A DNA stretch of 64,000 bases from Siphonodentalium dalli (taxonomy: Eukaryota; Mollusca; Scaphopoda; Gadilida; Siphonodentaliidae), in the NCBI GenBank assembly GCA_032622095.1, contig CP136061.1, positions 9,997,287 through 10,061,286 of the forward strand, in the 5' to 3' direction. The notes under the pieces were generated by a model, which saw nothing but the letters and a program-made list of their open reading frames with translations, had not been told where the DNA came from and did no database searches. Within the stretch, counting starts at the first letter, position 1. Each line of letters opens with the position of its first letter. Made by a program: the position numbers and the translations under genes. Below, piece by piece: positions 1 to 13,100 of the stretch.

Positions 1-240
1 ACTCAGATGAATTTATATGATATACTGAGTCGAAATTTATGACTGTTTTCGATTGTGATATTAACAACGTGCTCCACGTATTCCGTTCAACTTGAATACT
101 TAATGTTAATGCTATAGAATCCTATTTGGTATTTATTTAATTATGTAATTGTAAGTTATATATTCGGATATAAACGTATTGACTCAGTGGGCGTGGCTAC
201 CATAGCGCCAGCATAAAGCGGAGATGATATAGTATTACCA
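1..240. other. No feature recognised
   Basis: AT-rich sequence before the first MITE; nothing recognised. Confidence 0.5.
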
Positions 241-521
241 TTAACCCTTTACCCAACAAACCGGCCAAAAACGGCCAAATAAAGCTGCAACAGCCTAAAT
301 TATCTTGGGTCTGTCTCAATAAAACCATACAAATATGGATATCATTGGAACCGGCCCATTGACCACATTGTGATGGTTACAGTTATGCCCTGTGCCAATG
401 CATTCTCTTATATATGCGAGTCGACCATAGGTCGCCTCGCATATATAAGAGAATGCATTGGCCTAAAAAAATCTTTTTTTAACACTTTTTACCATTTTTT
501 CTTACATTCTTTAACAATTTT
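241..521 (+). mobile_element. piggyBac-like MITE, copy 1 (right half lost)
   Basis: Starts TTAACCCTTTACCCAACA, as seven other copies in this window do. It contains the family's first hairpin (about 66 bp, loop TCGACCATAGGTCG) at about 391-461 and the AT-rich spacer, then diverges. The second hairpin and the right terminal repeat are missing. TTAA plus a CCC-initial terminus is the signature of piggyBac-type insertion (known). Confidence 0.8.
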
Positions 522-1000
522 ATAATTATATTATATTGAAAACGCACTTGCTTTATAAAACCATTCAAGTATAAAAATAAATCGGGTAAGTTGCGTGTAC
601 ACGTGTGCCTGTGCGCGTTGGTGCGTGCGTCCCATTCGGTTGGGATCAGTTGGCGAGTAGGATGACAATCCAATGCTTCGGTATATCCTGCGCGTCCGGG
701 TGCACGTGTGTGCGTTTGGCATACACCAATGTATGCCGTTGTGGCTGCGCCCCTATGTGTGAGTACCATACGGCAACGAAATGGCGTTCGGATGCATTAC
801 TACCGCGTGTAGTCATGCCGAACAGTACGTGACGGTACATGTACGTAGGCGCACAGACCCAACTCCATGCATAATATATTTGTATATACTTTTGATAGTT
901 CATATGCTTATGTATAAGCGTTTGTATCATGTTCTTTATTTGCCATTTGTTCATATATAATCTTCAGTAATGGAGGATAATTAAAGATATATATATTCAT
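522..1000. other. No gene recognised
   Basis: Region downstream of the astacin gene's putative stop. It holds short overlapping frames on both strands around a GC-richer patch (600-840), none with recognisable protein features. Confidence 0.4.
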
Positions 1001-1114
1001 TTATAACTTGCCTTGACAGTTATGCTCGTTTGAGATAAGTCTGAACATGTAGAAGTATTCCTCGTTCACCCCCAGCAGATAACGAATGTTGTATCCGATA
1101 GGCTGCATCAATGG
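1001..1114 (-). CDS. Possible astacin gene terminal exon
   Basis: 114 bp after acceptor tatttttaacag, ending at TAA. It reads PLMQPIGYNIRYLLG, VNEEYFYMFRLI, SNEHNCQGKL, then stop. The IG near the start and the lone cysteine near the end fit the astacin C-terminus (IGQ....LS..D...in..Y.C), whose cysteine pairs with that of the TC block. The spacing from IG to C is longer than usual, so the assignment is plausible, not certain. No clear AATAAA signal was found just downstream. Confidence 0.5.
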   Translation of the reverse strand, partial: PLMQPIGYNIRYLLGVNEEYFYMFRLISNEHNCQGKL

Positions 1115-4100
1115 CTGTTAAAAATAAACAGTTAAATTTGGAGTTAGTCAGTCTATATAGACCATTCTTCATGCCAAGCGATGAAATAACGTACCTGTAA
1201 CTGTTATCATGTGTTACCAGTGGCAATGGAGGCTTACATTGTGGCCGTTTCTTCGCGGATCGCGGTAAATTCCACCGTAACGGCCGCGTCTGGAAATTTT
1301 GACAACTTTCACTTTCAACTTCTTCCCGTAACAATGACAGGATTATCTGAGAGTGTAAGCCTCTGAAAATTGTTTTTGACGAATAATAAAACAATTTAAT
1401 CTTTTGGATAGCCGCAATTAATCTATTGACCAATTTGACTTGCGTATATAGTAGAAACAACATGCACAAGTTCATTAATAATGTCCAGTGTATTATACAC
1501 GTATACATATGAGTGGGCTGAAGCCTGTCAAAAATATAATGTCAAGCGGGACGAACTGATAATTCAGGGAGGATTGAATAATGCGCTTTTCGACAGCTGT
1601 CAATAAAATAATAATAATTATTATTAGTGTTTATCTCAGTGTATCTTAAGAAAATATATATTATATGCGACGAAATGCTGGAAGTCCGTGTATTCTTCAC
1701 ACGCGTGTAAACACCAAATATAATCATACAGAAACAGGCTCACTTTGTCGTGTCGTGGTTAACCGTGACCTGCTACATTGTGTTAATCACACTATACAGT
1801 GGTTGTTAGATTGACAATGACATTAGTGGTGTTAATCATATTATACTGTGGTTGTTAGATTGCCAATGACATTAGTTGTGTTAATCATAGTATACAGTGG
1901 TTGTTAGATTGACAATGACATTAGTGGTGTTAATCATATTATACTGTGGTTGTTAGATTGACAATGATATTAGTGGGGTTTTTGTTGGGTCGGTTCGATG
2001 TTGCTGTTCGGGTCAGATATTTTGTTTGATCTCTGTTTAATATCCAAAAAAAAAATAATTCAGAAACACAATTTTTAGCTAAGTGTATAGCTATTAATTA
2101 CTAATAATTGTATGTCGCTTTTCTTGTGTTTTATTGATGGATGTGATGTCGCTATGGCTACTGAAATACATTGATTGTGAACCGCACACAATGTGTCCAG
2201 CGGCCACAGAGCTATACCCTTCAATAAATTATCGACGTATATTAATTTATTAAATATAGATCGATGAATAAATCAACACTCAAACTACCTTCATTTCTTA
2301 AAATAGTTTGAATGAGTGAAACTCTGGACTGGACCCGCATAGTGAATTAAACCGAGTGTGTTTACTTCGCAAGTTGATGTCATTCCTATATATTTACACT
2401 CACACATGCATTCGTACTGTGGAACATGAATGAAGGGCGCTGGTTGGTCGATATTACGTCACATGACGTCCAGCACTGACAACAACTTGCATCCATTTTT
2501 GTGTAGACGCAACTGGCATCAAGATACGAGAACAACGTTGGAAATGGGCGCTTAATGCTCTTCTATAATCTACCAGTTGACTCGGTTGAGTGTAAGTATA
2601 AGTAATGGATGTTCATACAGTATGGATGCAAGTTGGTCTAATATTTGTATGTGTGGAACTCTATGGAACGCAAGCAAATCAACATCCATTTCTTAATAAA
2701 CAGTTCCTGACTATATATTGCGCAATGGCGTGTATACATATACTTGGTTAACGTTAAAACAATTAAACGCAATCTAAAACGATCAATGTCCAGCCAGGCT
2801 ACCCATCTTGTGAAAGTAGTCGTGTTTGTGTACGTGTGTATAATATAAATGACACATTTGGATATAAACTACTAATGATGCAAATCACGTATATGATCAC
2901 TATATGTGATCTTTCTATATAGTTACGATTACTGTTTCAAGAAGGCAAGCATGGGTGAGCTTTGGGTGCAATCATCAACCCTACCACTGACTATGGCCTG
3001 AACACTGCACAAGTAAGTTCATACTAATCACGACAATCATAAGCATATCACATTACAGCGAGTGGCAATATGTTTGAACGGTACTATTTCCTCACAAACG
3101 GAATCGTAGTCGTGAATTCAACAAAATGTTTTTGACCTTATGAAAATAATACGACTACGATAAGCTATTCGTAATTAAACACTTTTCGCATTTTGAACGA
3201 CAACAGATCATTATTACGAATAGGGTACTACGTCACAATAATCTGTTTTCTGTATGTTAGTGGACTATTTTCCTTATTCGTCATTGTGACTACAGGTTCG
3301 GATTTTCAGCAAAACTCACAATACATGATACAGTAATAAGTTCGCGATCGTTTCTCAGCCTCTCAATGTGGGAGACGACTCTGATATAGTAATAAGTTCG
3401 CGATCGTTTCTCAGCCTCTCAACGTGGGAGACGACTCTGAAATCATGTCCTTAAATTGTGGTCTTAATTTTGATATATTAATGACAATCAAAGCATTTGT
3501 CGTCGTGAAACACGGGACGCTTGCGAAACACAAAGCGCTAAGCTATGACCTGATATCAACACAAATAATTAAAAAATAATAACGACACACAGTCCCGTAA
3601 ATATATAATATGTAGCTAGTGTCGTCGCTTAAACTGTTTATGTCCGTGAGGCGGATTTGAGCATCTATTGGGCGAGGCTCTGCCGAGTCCAATAGATGCC
3701 AAATCCCCCGAGCGGACATAAACAGTTTAAGCGACAACATTAGCTATATATTTTATTTATCCATCGCACAAAACTTGCCTTTTGTGAGGTAAATCTGTCA
3801 TTTTCCGCAGTTTTACATTCGTTACTTCGATGACGCCATTACATTTATTAGGTCAAGCAAACTAATTAGCATTCATGACGTGGGAAAACCGGAGTGCAGC
3901 TTAGAGCGAAATAGTTCGTTGGTCTTTTTACAGTTATTCTAAGCAGATCTTGTTATGATGATTTATAGATGTTTTAGAGCTAAAACATATATTATTTAAC
4001 GAATTATTTTAGTGAATTATGCACGATAAAAACGTTCTGAAATCACAATGACGTCATTAAGGCCGGTTGACGTCCCTAGTTACCTGCGCAATTTGCATAT

Positions 4101-7100
4101 CAAATTACGTCATACAAGTAGTACTAACCTAATAAAGCTACGTTGACCTAATAAAGCTACCTTGACGTAATAAACGTAACGTTTATTAGGCAGGCTTTAT
4201 GTAGGCAATAGAGGTAGTGAGCGGTGGATAAATTCCCTTACTGCGAGCAGAAAGCACCAGTGTCTCAAAGACGGACTCGTAGTCGTCAATTCTGGTGAAA
4301 TGTTTTTGGACCGTCCGAAAAAAATTAAGACAACACATAGTTATTCGTAATAATTATATGTTGTCGTTCAAAATGCGAAAGGTGTCTATTATTATTAGTA
4401 GCAGTTCATTGTGCGGAAGTTGTCAATTGTATTTGGCATTTATATTTATTTACGTGTTACATATTGTGATTGAATAATGTTGAAACTCACCCCAAATCCG
4501 TAGTGCATGTCACTTGTCATATCATATCGATCTGGGATACGATCTTTGATGCTGGCTTTCCATGTATCTGCAAATGAGTATAATCAATAGATAACCATCC
4601 GATAATTCCATGTCTAAATACTGCGTCAGCCCATGGGGGGGGGGGGGGGGTAAATATTTTACAGCACACAGACCGGGTGGTGGGTCATCCGTCAGCAACG
4701 AAACACATTTTGTACTCAACTAAAAACATATCTTACTCAAGCATTTTTCATCACAAGTTAACAAATTTGATACATAAAATAATATACAGGATAGCCATAT
4801 GTGTGGCGTAATTATTTACAGTAATGTAGTAACTTGGTTTTCCAATACTGGAACATTCAAATGAAGTCATAGAATGCACCACTATTGTGATTGCAACCAG
4901 ACAAAATCGAGAACCGTCAACGAGTTCACCAACGATTTTTTTTATAAGGGAGATATTAAAACATCATCATTGTTCGTGCTGCCCTTAGCAATATCAGCAA
5001 AATGACAAAAATAAATAGAAATAGCTAAAGCAACTTGTCAAATGGCGAAAAAATGGCTAAAGGCATTTCACCCTTGCATAGATAGACATATGACATAGAA
5101 TACAGTGAAGTTGGCCTCCCAGATTCTTTGTCGCGGATCTAATTACCATGAATGCAGCTAATTTCAGTTGCACAAAAAACAGTCTCCTCACTACAATTTG
5201 AAGGCCTGTGTGATTAAGTTGTTGTGTATACTTTGGGTGTCCATGTCGTATTGTTCTCACCCATCAATCACAGCTTAACGAAAATTTAATATGTGCGTAC
5301 AACACGGTGTCTATCATTTGAGGGAATTGTGCAATCTATTGTCGACAATTATTCAAGCTTGCTGACTGTTTTACGAGAATGCTTGTGCAAAAGCCAGCGG
5401 TATCTACATGTACAATCCATTGCATCGTATACGTTTCTAAAATTAAATACAAAATATGTGTTATTAAATGCCGATTACACCCTGGGTTAAAAAGTGGCTT
5501 AAATGTTTTTCATTTGGCTAACAACAATCTGGCAATGGCTACAATTTTGGCTACACGCTTTGTTTGGGCCAGCGCGAAGACAGCACATTATGCTGTCCGC
5601 AATCAATGTGTACATGCATCAGTCTCAGCGTTCAAGCTGGCCGGACAAATCTTTGTTTTATGGAGCCCACATTCACAGTGAGCAATGGGGGATGCCGCAG
5701 TGTCCTGGGCCCACAAAAAAGGTACCCTGCCTTGCTCACCGGAAGCTGTATTATGCTAATGATGAACAGATAGTCTGCCGTAGGAGCAGTTTTAGCCAGT
5801 CAAAAGTAAAAAGGCAGAAATAAAAGATAAAATTATAGAGCAACCTGGAAGTCAGTCAAATATCTTTTAATTATCAATATTGTATTTAGGTTGAATTATT
5901 TGTTACTATTGTTATGTAACAATCATAGTATTCACTATGGTTATAATTGAATGCATTTATAAAAAGTTAACTTAAAATTGTCGTAGGTAATTATAAAACA
6001 TTGTTAGTATGCATACCTTTAAATTATAACCAAAGTTGGTCAACAAGCCTATATATGTCAAAAGTAAAGTCAATAATATGTTGTAGGTATAATAATGAGG
6101 TATCTGGTTTTAGTTTATACACAAAGTATAGTCTGATAATAATGGGTCTATAGTCTGCTTTTTGATCGAATTGTTTTGAATTACATTTATACATATATGT
6201 TTTATATTTTATTAAAATAAAACTTCCCTCAAATCCTTCTTAATGAGATTCCGTTGATTATCAATTATGTGCAGTGAGTATAAAACCCTATATAATTATC
6301 AATAAATCTAATTATTATATTAATATTATAATAGTGTATAATATAGTTTTTGGTTTCTAGCAGCATAGTATTGCTATAAAGGTTATGCCGTTATAGGGGT
6401 ATGCCATAAAAGGGTATAAATGTTTTAATGGATTATATTTATAACAATCTCTTATGTGTCTTATATATACATTTTAAATTATAGTCTTCTCTTCTATATA
6501 TTTTGAGAACTCCATGTATTCGAGAGATAGCCCACACCCTCCGGACCTCAATGATATGGTCGTGAATGAGTATTGATATACCCCACTAAACTTTGACAAA
6601 CACCAGTAATGGTGTGTAGATCATTTACATATATCTCCTATATATTTTGATACAATCTATCTAATTTACATATCTCTCTTATATATTTATGTTTGTGTGT
6701 GTGTTGTACTTCATACAAATCTACGATTCTCGACCGATCGGGACGAAACTTGGTACGTGTGTGTAGTTTGACCAGGCGGTGGTCGTTGTCGTATTGGCGA
6801 GCCCGTGCGACGCCCGTGCAGCGCATGCGCAGACGAGATCTCGGAAACGGGTGGAGCCATCGATTTGAAATTTGCTATGTGAATGTATCTTGCGCCGGGT
6901 ACGAATTTTATCAGGTCGCCGAGCCTGTGCGACGCCCGTGCAGCGCATGCGCAGACGAGATCTCGGAAACGGGTGGAGCTATCGACTTGAAATTTGCTAT
7001 GTGAATGTATCTTGCGCCGGGTACAAATTTTATCGGGTCGCCGAGCCCGTGCGACGCCCGTGCAGCGCATGCGCAGACGAGATCTCGGAAACGGGTGGAA

Positions 7101-10100
7101 CTATCGACTTTAAATTTGCTATGTGAATGTATCTTGCGCCGGGTACAAATTTTATCGGGTCGCCAAGCCCGTGCGACGCCAGCTTCGCGCATGCGCAAAC
7201 CAGATCTCGGAAACGGGTGGAGCTACAGGGTACAAATTTTTCTTATTGAAACGCGTGGAGCTAAAAATTAAAAAAATATATAAAAAAAATGTCATGTTTC
7301 GGACAAGCCGCCGGTGGCGGGCTTACCTGCTAGTATTATATAATTGTAAAGTTCCTTTTCTTAAATATCCTTTAACATGATTAAGTCCATTTTATTTGTG
7401 CTTATAACTATGCCCGTTAAAATTAATATAGGATTTGGCATTTAATATAGTATCTCCTTATAATAATTAAGGCAATTATGTGAATATTCCAAGGTATTGT
7501 CCTATACCCCTTAATAATATTATGTTCTAGTACCCTATAGTTAGTAGTACTATGTTGGGGGCCAGCGTTCAAACCAGGCATACTAATGCACATAAATTAT
7601 CGTGGTGGTGGACAGACAGTTAAACAAACAGACAGACAGACATACATAACATATAGCCATTGTACATTATAAACATTGTTTATTTGTAGACATCATTTAA
7701 TGTTCTACATGCATATATATCTCTTAAGTGGTATATGGTTTGGTATAAGGGGATTACATTCATTAAAAGGTTTTTAGGTATGAGAAAGGGGAGGTTGTCT
7801 GCTAAGCATATTAATGAATAGGCATGTTTTTATGGTCAGGGTCCCAATTTTTTGCAGACAAATTGTTCCCTGTTCTCATAACCAAATTTAGAAATGGAGA
7901 GTATATTTCTGGAGCGGTTTAAAATAATTTTGAAAATGTTTTAGAACGTACCCCCTAAAGATAATTTATTTATGCCAAAGGTGGAATTTGGTTTTATATG
8001 TTACTAATAGGTTGATGTTTTGGAAAAGGTGCCAAAGTTTTTGATAGGGTCATCATCAGTTGCTGATTGCTGACTTGTGGTATACTAAGCATATGCCACA
8101 TTCCGTTTCGACTCGTTACCTGCAATCTTTGGGGCAATTTCTGAATTTATTTGGCCAAATTGAAAACCTAAAATATGGGATCGTCGAAAAAAAACAAATA
8201 TATAAAGAAACACGTCTGGACAAAAGTGATAACGCAAATGTGTACGGATGTAAAAGGCAAGCATGTTACATATACAATATCCGTATAGTTTGACGAGATA
8301 CTAGGTTTATTTTCGCGAGTAGGATTCAGTAAATGCGGACCGAGCTTTTGTATCTATATGGATATCGTTTTTATCCATCGCCAACTATTGCTTAAAAGTC
8401 GTTATAGTCAATTACATTTATTTAAATATGGAATTAACGGCGAATTTCGTTGGAAAATATTAAAAATAATTACAAGTTTTTCGGTTGGCGAAGTGTTAAA
8501 ATAAACTCATTAATATTCATGAGGTTGTGACCTCTCAATCCCTACGCGAGTGATGAGGTCCCCACCTCACAACTCGACATTGTAAGTCCAATCTACCCAC
8601 ATCAATTAGAGAACAATTACTCGAGGAATAACACACAATATGCGCTCAGTGTTGTAATAATAACTATACAAGTTTGTGTTTTAACATCATTTTCAAAATA
8701 TAATGAATTCAAGTTTACTACAAGTTAACATTTCGTTCCACATGACGGTCTGTTCAAACCGCGACTTCCGTCCGACACAAAATTCTTGTGAGGATATTGT
8801 TGTTGTTTTTGTGTAATGTCACGTGATGTGTATATATACATGTTGGATATGGTGACAGTGTTACTATGAAACAAACTTTGGAGCGCTGGCTGAACAACAT
8901 TTTGCAAAGTGTTGCTGTTGACACTACTGTTTATGTGTGACAAATGTGCGCTGTTGGAAGAAACACTGATAACACACACGGGCAAAGAACAGATGCTGTT
9001 GTTACTGCCACAAGTAAGAATACTGATGCTGTTGATATGAACTGTTGTCGTAGGTGGAGCAGACACTGTCGTGGCTGTTGTCGAAGATGGAAATTCAAAT
9101 CTGATTGAATCGATAGTACACATGCTTCTATTTTCTGGAGGAGGCACACTAACAGTCGCACCAGGTGTTGGAGGAACAAACTGAGAATGTGACACATTTA
9201 CACCACTGAGAATGTGCGAACATGTTGCTTGTTACTGATGCAAGAAGGGTTGTTGATTGATGCGAAGTTTCGATGTCCTGAGATGTTTGCTATACCTGTC
9301 GCTTCGATGTTATTCTCCTTCAGCTTGCTGACCAAAGTTTTCCTGACACTCGTATTAGTGAAGCGCTTTCCTGTATGTTTTAGGTGAGTAGCCATTAACG
9401 GCATTATGTTTTCAAGCTTCCTTTCACCGACAGTCTGCTTTCTGAACCACAGGTCATTTTCAGCAGTTACTGGCGTCGTCCCCGTAGCAATATAAAATGG
9501 ATCATCAATGTTGTTGTAACCAAATGGACGCTTCGACGCAAAGAATGTGTACACGTGTACTGGATCATGACCATCATTAATTCATGTTGCGTACATTCTT
9601 GGGGGCACATCTCTTACATTGCGAACATCTACTCCGGTTCTGGTTTTGGTTTGTCGTTCATTTATTTGTATATATTCGTGCCCATCGTCATCCGTATTTA
9701 ATTTAACATCACCCATGCCAAATTTCTGTGTTCTGTTTTCCCACGAAGTCCGAGATGTAGTGTGTTATTGAACCACAGAGTGTTTAGTACTGCCTCGGGG
9801 CTTGATATTCCCAACTGCTCACTTTGAAATAATTGACTTATTTCCGAATCGGTCAGTCTATATGCCTTATTTCTTCAGCTGCTTCTGCTTTGCCAAAAGT
9901 GCCCATCTAGTGATATCAAAGCAGTCACCTTTCGCAATCATTATCGTTGTTACGTATTTGTGTCTTTTTAGGTACCGATCCATACTTGAGATGATAAAGC
10001 GAAGAGACGATGGTTCAAATTCATCCCCGTTTCTCTTGCGAACACTCAGGGGGAATTTACCAAGGACCATATCCAATTCCGACGATGGGATCTCGTGAAT

Positions 10101-13100
10101 TTTTCTGAATTTACCGGTTCTTGTCAAGTACTGTTCAAGGATGTTCAAATCATATTTTTGTTTTTTAGTGTATTTCTGTTTTCCTGCTCATCAATGAAGT
10201 CATTTTGATCGGTGACATCACTAAATCTTTGGAGTGTGGGCATATCAAATTGTTCAGAAATTTTCATATCTGGCAGTGGCATAGTAGGTCTACTAGGCTC
10301 TTTAGAAGGCTCAGTTACATTCAAGACTGGTTCAATTACTTGTTACCGGTAGATCAACAGTTTCAAGTACAACAGGTGTGACATTTTGATTGTTGTTGTT
10401 TGAATTTTCTGCAATCTGATCACCATTATCCTCATATATATACGGAGCTAGGAACATTCTTTCTAACTCTTCTTCAGACATTTCATCGAGTAGTCTGATT
10501 TTGAAAATCCGATCTGATTTAGATCCAGTTGATTCTGCCATGTTTACAAATTCGTAAAAACTTTATGAAATCGCCGTGCGCTTTATTTTGACAGTTCTCA
10601 ACCACGAGGCAGACCGCATGAATTGTTAAGTTGTGTTATCGAGGCTGGCTTCAAACTCGTTGTTTTTACACAAATAATTACTAGCTCTGTATGTTTAATA
10701 GCCAATAATTTATAAATAAATGTTCGATTGTATGTTATATTTCATTTTATAACCCAGTTTTAGATACAGTTGGATTAAAACTGGGTCATGTCGATTAAAA
10801 TAGAATCGAAGCGAGCGTATTATTGGATGGCACCTTGTGAACTCTTGTGGGGTCAAGTACTTGTAGTTCCGAGCGCATGCCTTTATTTTGATAGTTGAAG
10901 TAGCCGTTTTCGCTCTATTTTAGCACGTGCTAAAATAAAGCTGTGGTTTATTTTGCGGCCTTTATCTATATAATAGGCGACAAAGGTGATGGATAAATAC
11001 ATGTATGCCTAGTCGTCTGCTACGCTTATCAACATATATGTGTACTTGCTGGCCCACGTGTTCTTATTTTGAAACCACAAATCTGTAAAGGGTTACCACT
11101 AAGCTTGATTAAGCAAAATATACCATTTCCGCAGAAATATCATTATTGTTTTGAGCATGAGCGACTTTTGATAAATTTGTATACATACACAGACGAGCAA
11201 CTGCTGATTACATGTTAACGAATTAAGGATTTCGTTGTCATCTGAGATTATTAGAGTGAAGATTGATGACGGCCTTGAAACGTTTGTGCCAAATGGAATT
11301 GTCTTTAGCCATTTTCCAAAACTTGGCCACCGACAGAGTGGACTCTGATTACTGATATACATACATGTAAATTAATACTACTAGAGTCGTACCATGATTG
11401 TTGTCAGGGTAAATAAGAGGGTGGCATACTGCAATATAGTATATGCCGTTAGCAGCTAAATGAGTCTGGCAAGGTACGAACAACCTGATCAATGTATGTT
11501 AGTTCGGATAAAATCATTTTTATCATATATCCATATATGGCATATAATGCAATCTTAATCAAGAATCTATTATCGAACGAGATGCTGGAGGATATAGTTC
11601 ACGAAACGGGTCTTGAGTGAATAGTAACTGTATGCGCCGTCCGTCACGAGTTCGAGAAAATAATCTAGATTATTGAAGTTTTGATTTAAGTCTGACGAAA
11701 ACCAGTTATTTCATGTGCATCACCCGAAGCATAACGTTAACATTATATATATAGTATTGGTGATATAAATGTACGATATCACGGGTTGCGGGATGGCTGA
11801 AAATAGAACAAATAGTATCTGGGGGCATAATTGCCAGCGTTTCATGTGTTGAATGTGTACTGGTTTGGTGGTTTAGTTAAATTACAAAATTGTATAATAA
11901 AATGTGTTGACTCATTTAAAATGGATTAACACATTTTATTTGAACCCCGATTACATGCATACACGTACATACCATGTGATCTTACAAATAAAAAGTACCA
12001 ATACGAGGCGATGAATAGTGATGGGATCATACGCTAGATAACATAGATTATTGCTCCTCGTTTGAAGGTTGATATCTGCCAATCAAAACCTTATAATAAT
12101 GAATGGGCTTATGGAGCGATATCGTTACTGCCGGTTTTATAGAGCCCATATACAGAATGAGCAGGTGATGCCACAGTGTCCTGGGCCCACAAACAAGGTG
12201 CCCGCCTTGCTCACCGGAAGCTTATATTATGCTAATGATGAACAGACAGTCTGCCGTAGGAGCAGTTTTAGCCAGTCAAAAATAAAAATAGTGTAAATAA
12301 TATTGTAGAGAATCCTGAATATCATGAATTGATTACATGATGGTATACACTTACAAAGCCCAAAATTTACAACTATAAATTCAACAACAGTCGTAGTCAG
12401 GTTATATTGTTTATATAAACATCGGAGGTGCCCTTGTTGTTAGCGGGAGGTATCGGAATCCACCGAGATCGCATCGGGCGCATACATTCCTATATTTTAC
12501 ATATTTCCGCGTTATCATATGTGTATTTTACATATTAAATATAGTATACACAAATTATGGCATCCAGGTGAGACATAAAAATCTCTCGCGGAAAACAGAC
12601 GCAAACGGACCGACAGGCGGACTGACTAAACGGCAGACATTGAATAAGAGAACATACGTATATTTGGACTCACCCGTCAATAGCCAGTCGTCTCTAAGAG
12701 GGCTGTGCTCTTCGTGATCCAACCCGACCGCATGGCCTAGCTCATGAAGACATATGGACTGAAAATAGGACACATATTTAATGTCACCATATTACTTGAA
12801 TTATTCATCGACTCTCGGATATATTCTAACAAACAAATTCTCAATTCTATGAATATGAAGCCGACACGAGTTAATGAGAACTCACATGTAATGCTGGATC
12901 CAATATATAGATCATAGATATATGTTACTGTCTTGTTGCCAACATATATAATCATTACATGCCGATTATGCATCATTGTCGTTTTATTTCTAACCAGACA
13001 ACAATTTCAAGCGAAAAGTTTGGAACTACAACAGGGCGCGAATAATGTTACAGGCCATTAACTGGGCAGAACTGTTATCTAATATTTCACTTGACGACTC

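Noticed and set aside
2955-3010. Plus-strand stretch before a GTAAGT that reads like a short exon
   Set aside because: About 50 bp, no convincing acceptor, no neighbouring exons and opposite strand to the gene here.
6693-7380. Several overlapping frames of 62-119 codons
   Set aside because: Produced by the 122-bp repeat in the Helitron; 122 is not a multiple of three, so no single protein runs through it.
11099-11362. Minus-strand frame in the astacin intron as the missing exon
   Set aside because: Does not contain the expected NI/NF or PYDY-type residues and lacks a good pair of splice sites in the required phase.
12555-12773. Matrix metalloproteinase exon
   Set aside because: The zinc site alone could fit, but HE after the third His position, the MHYG Met-turn, and the TC and GC cysteine blocks in adjoining exons point to astacin.
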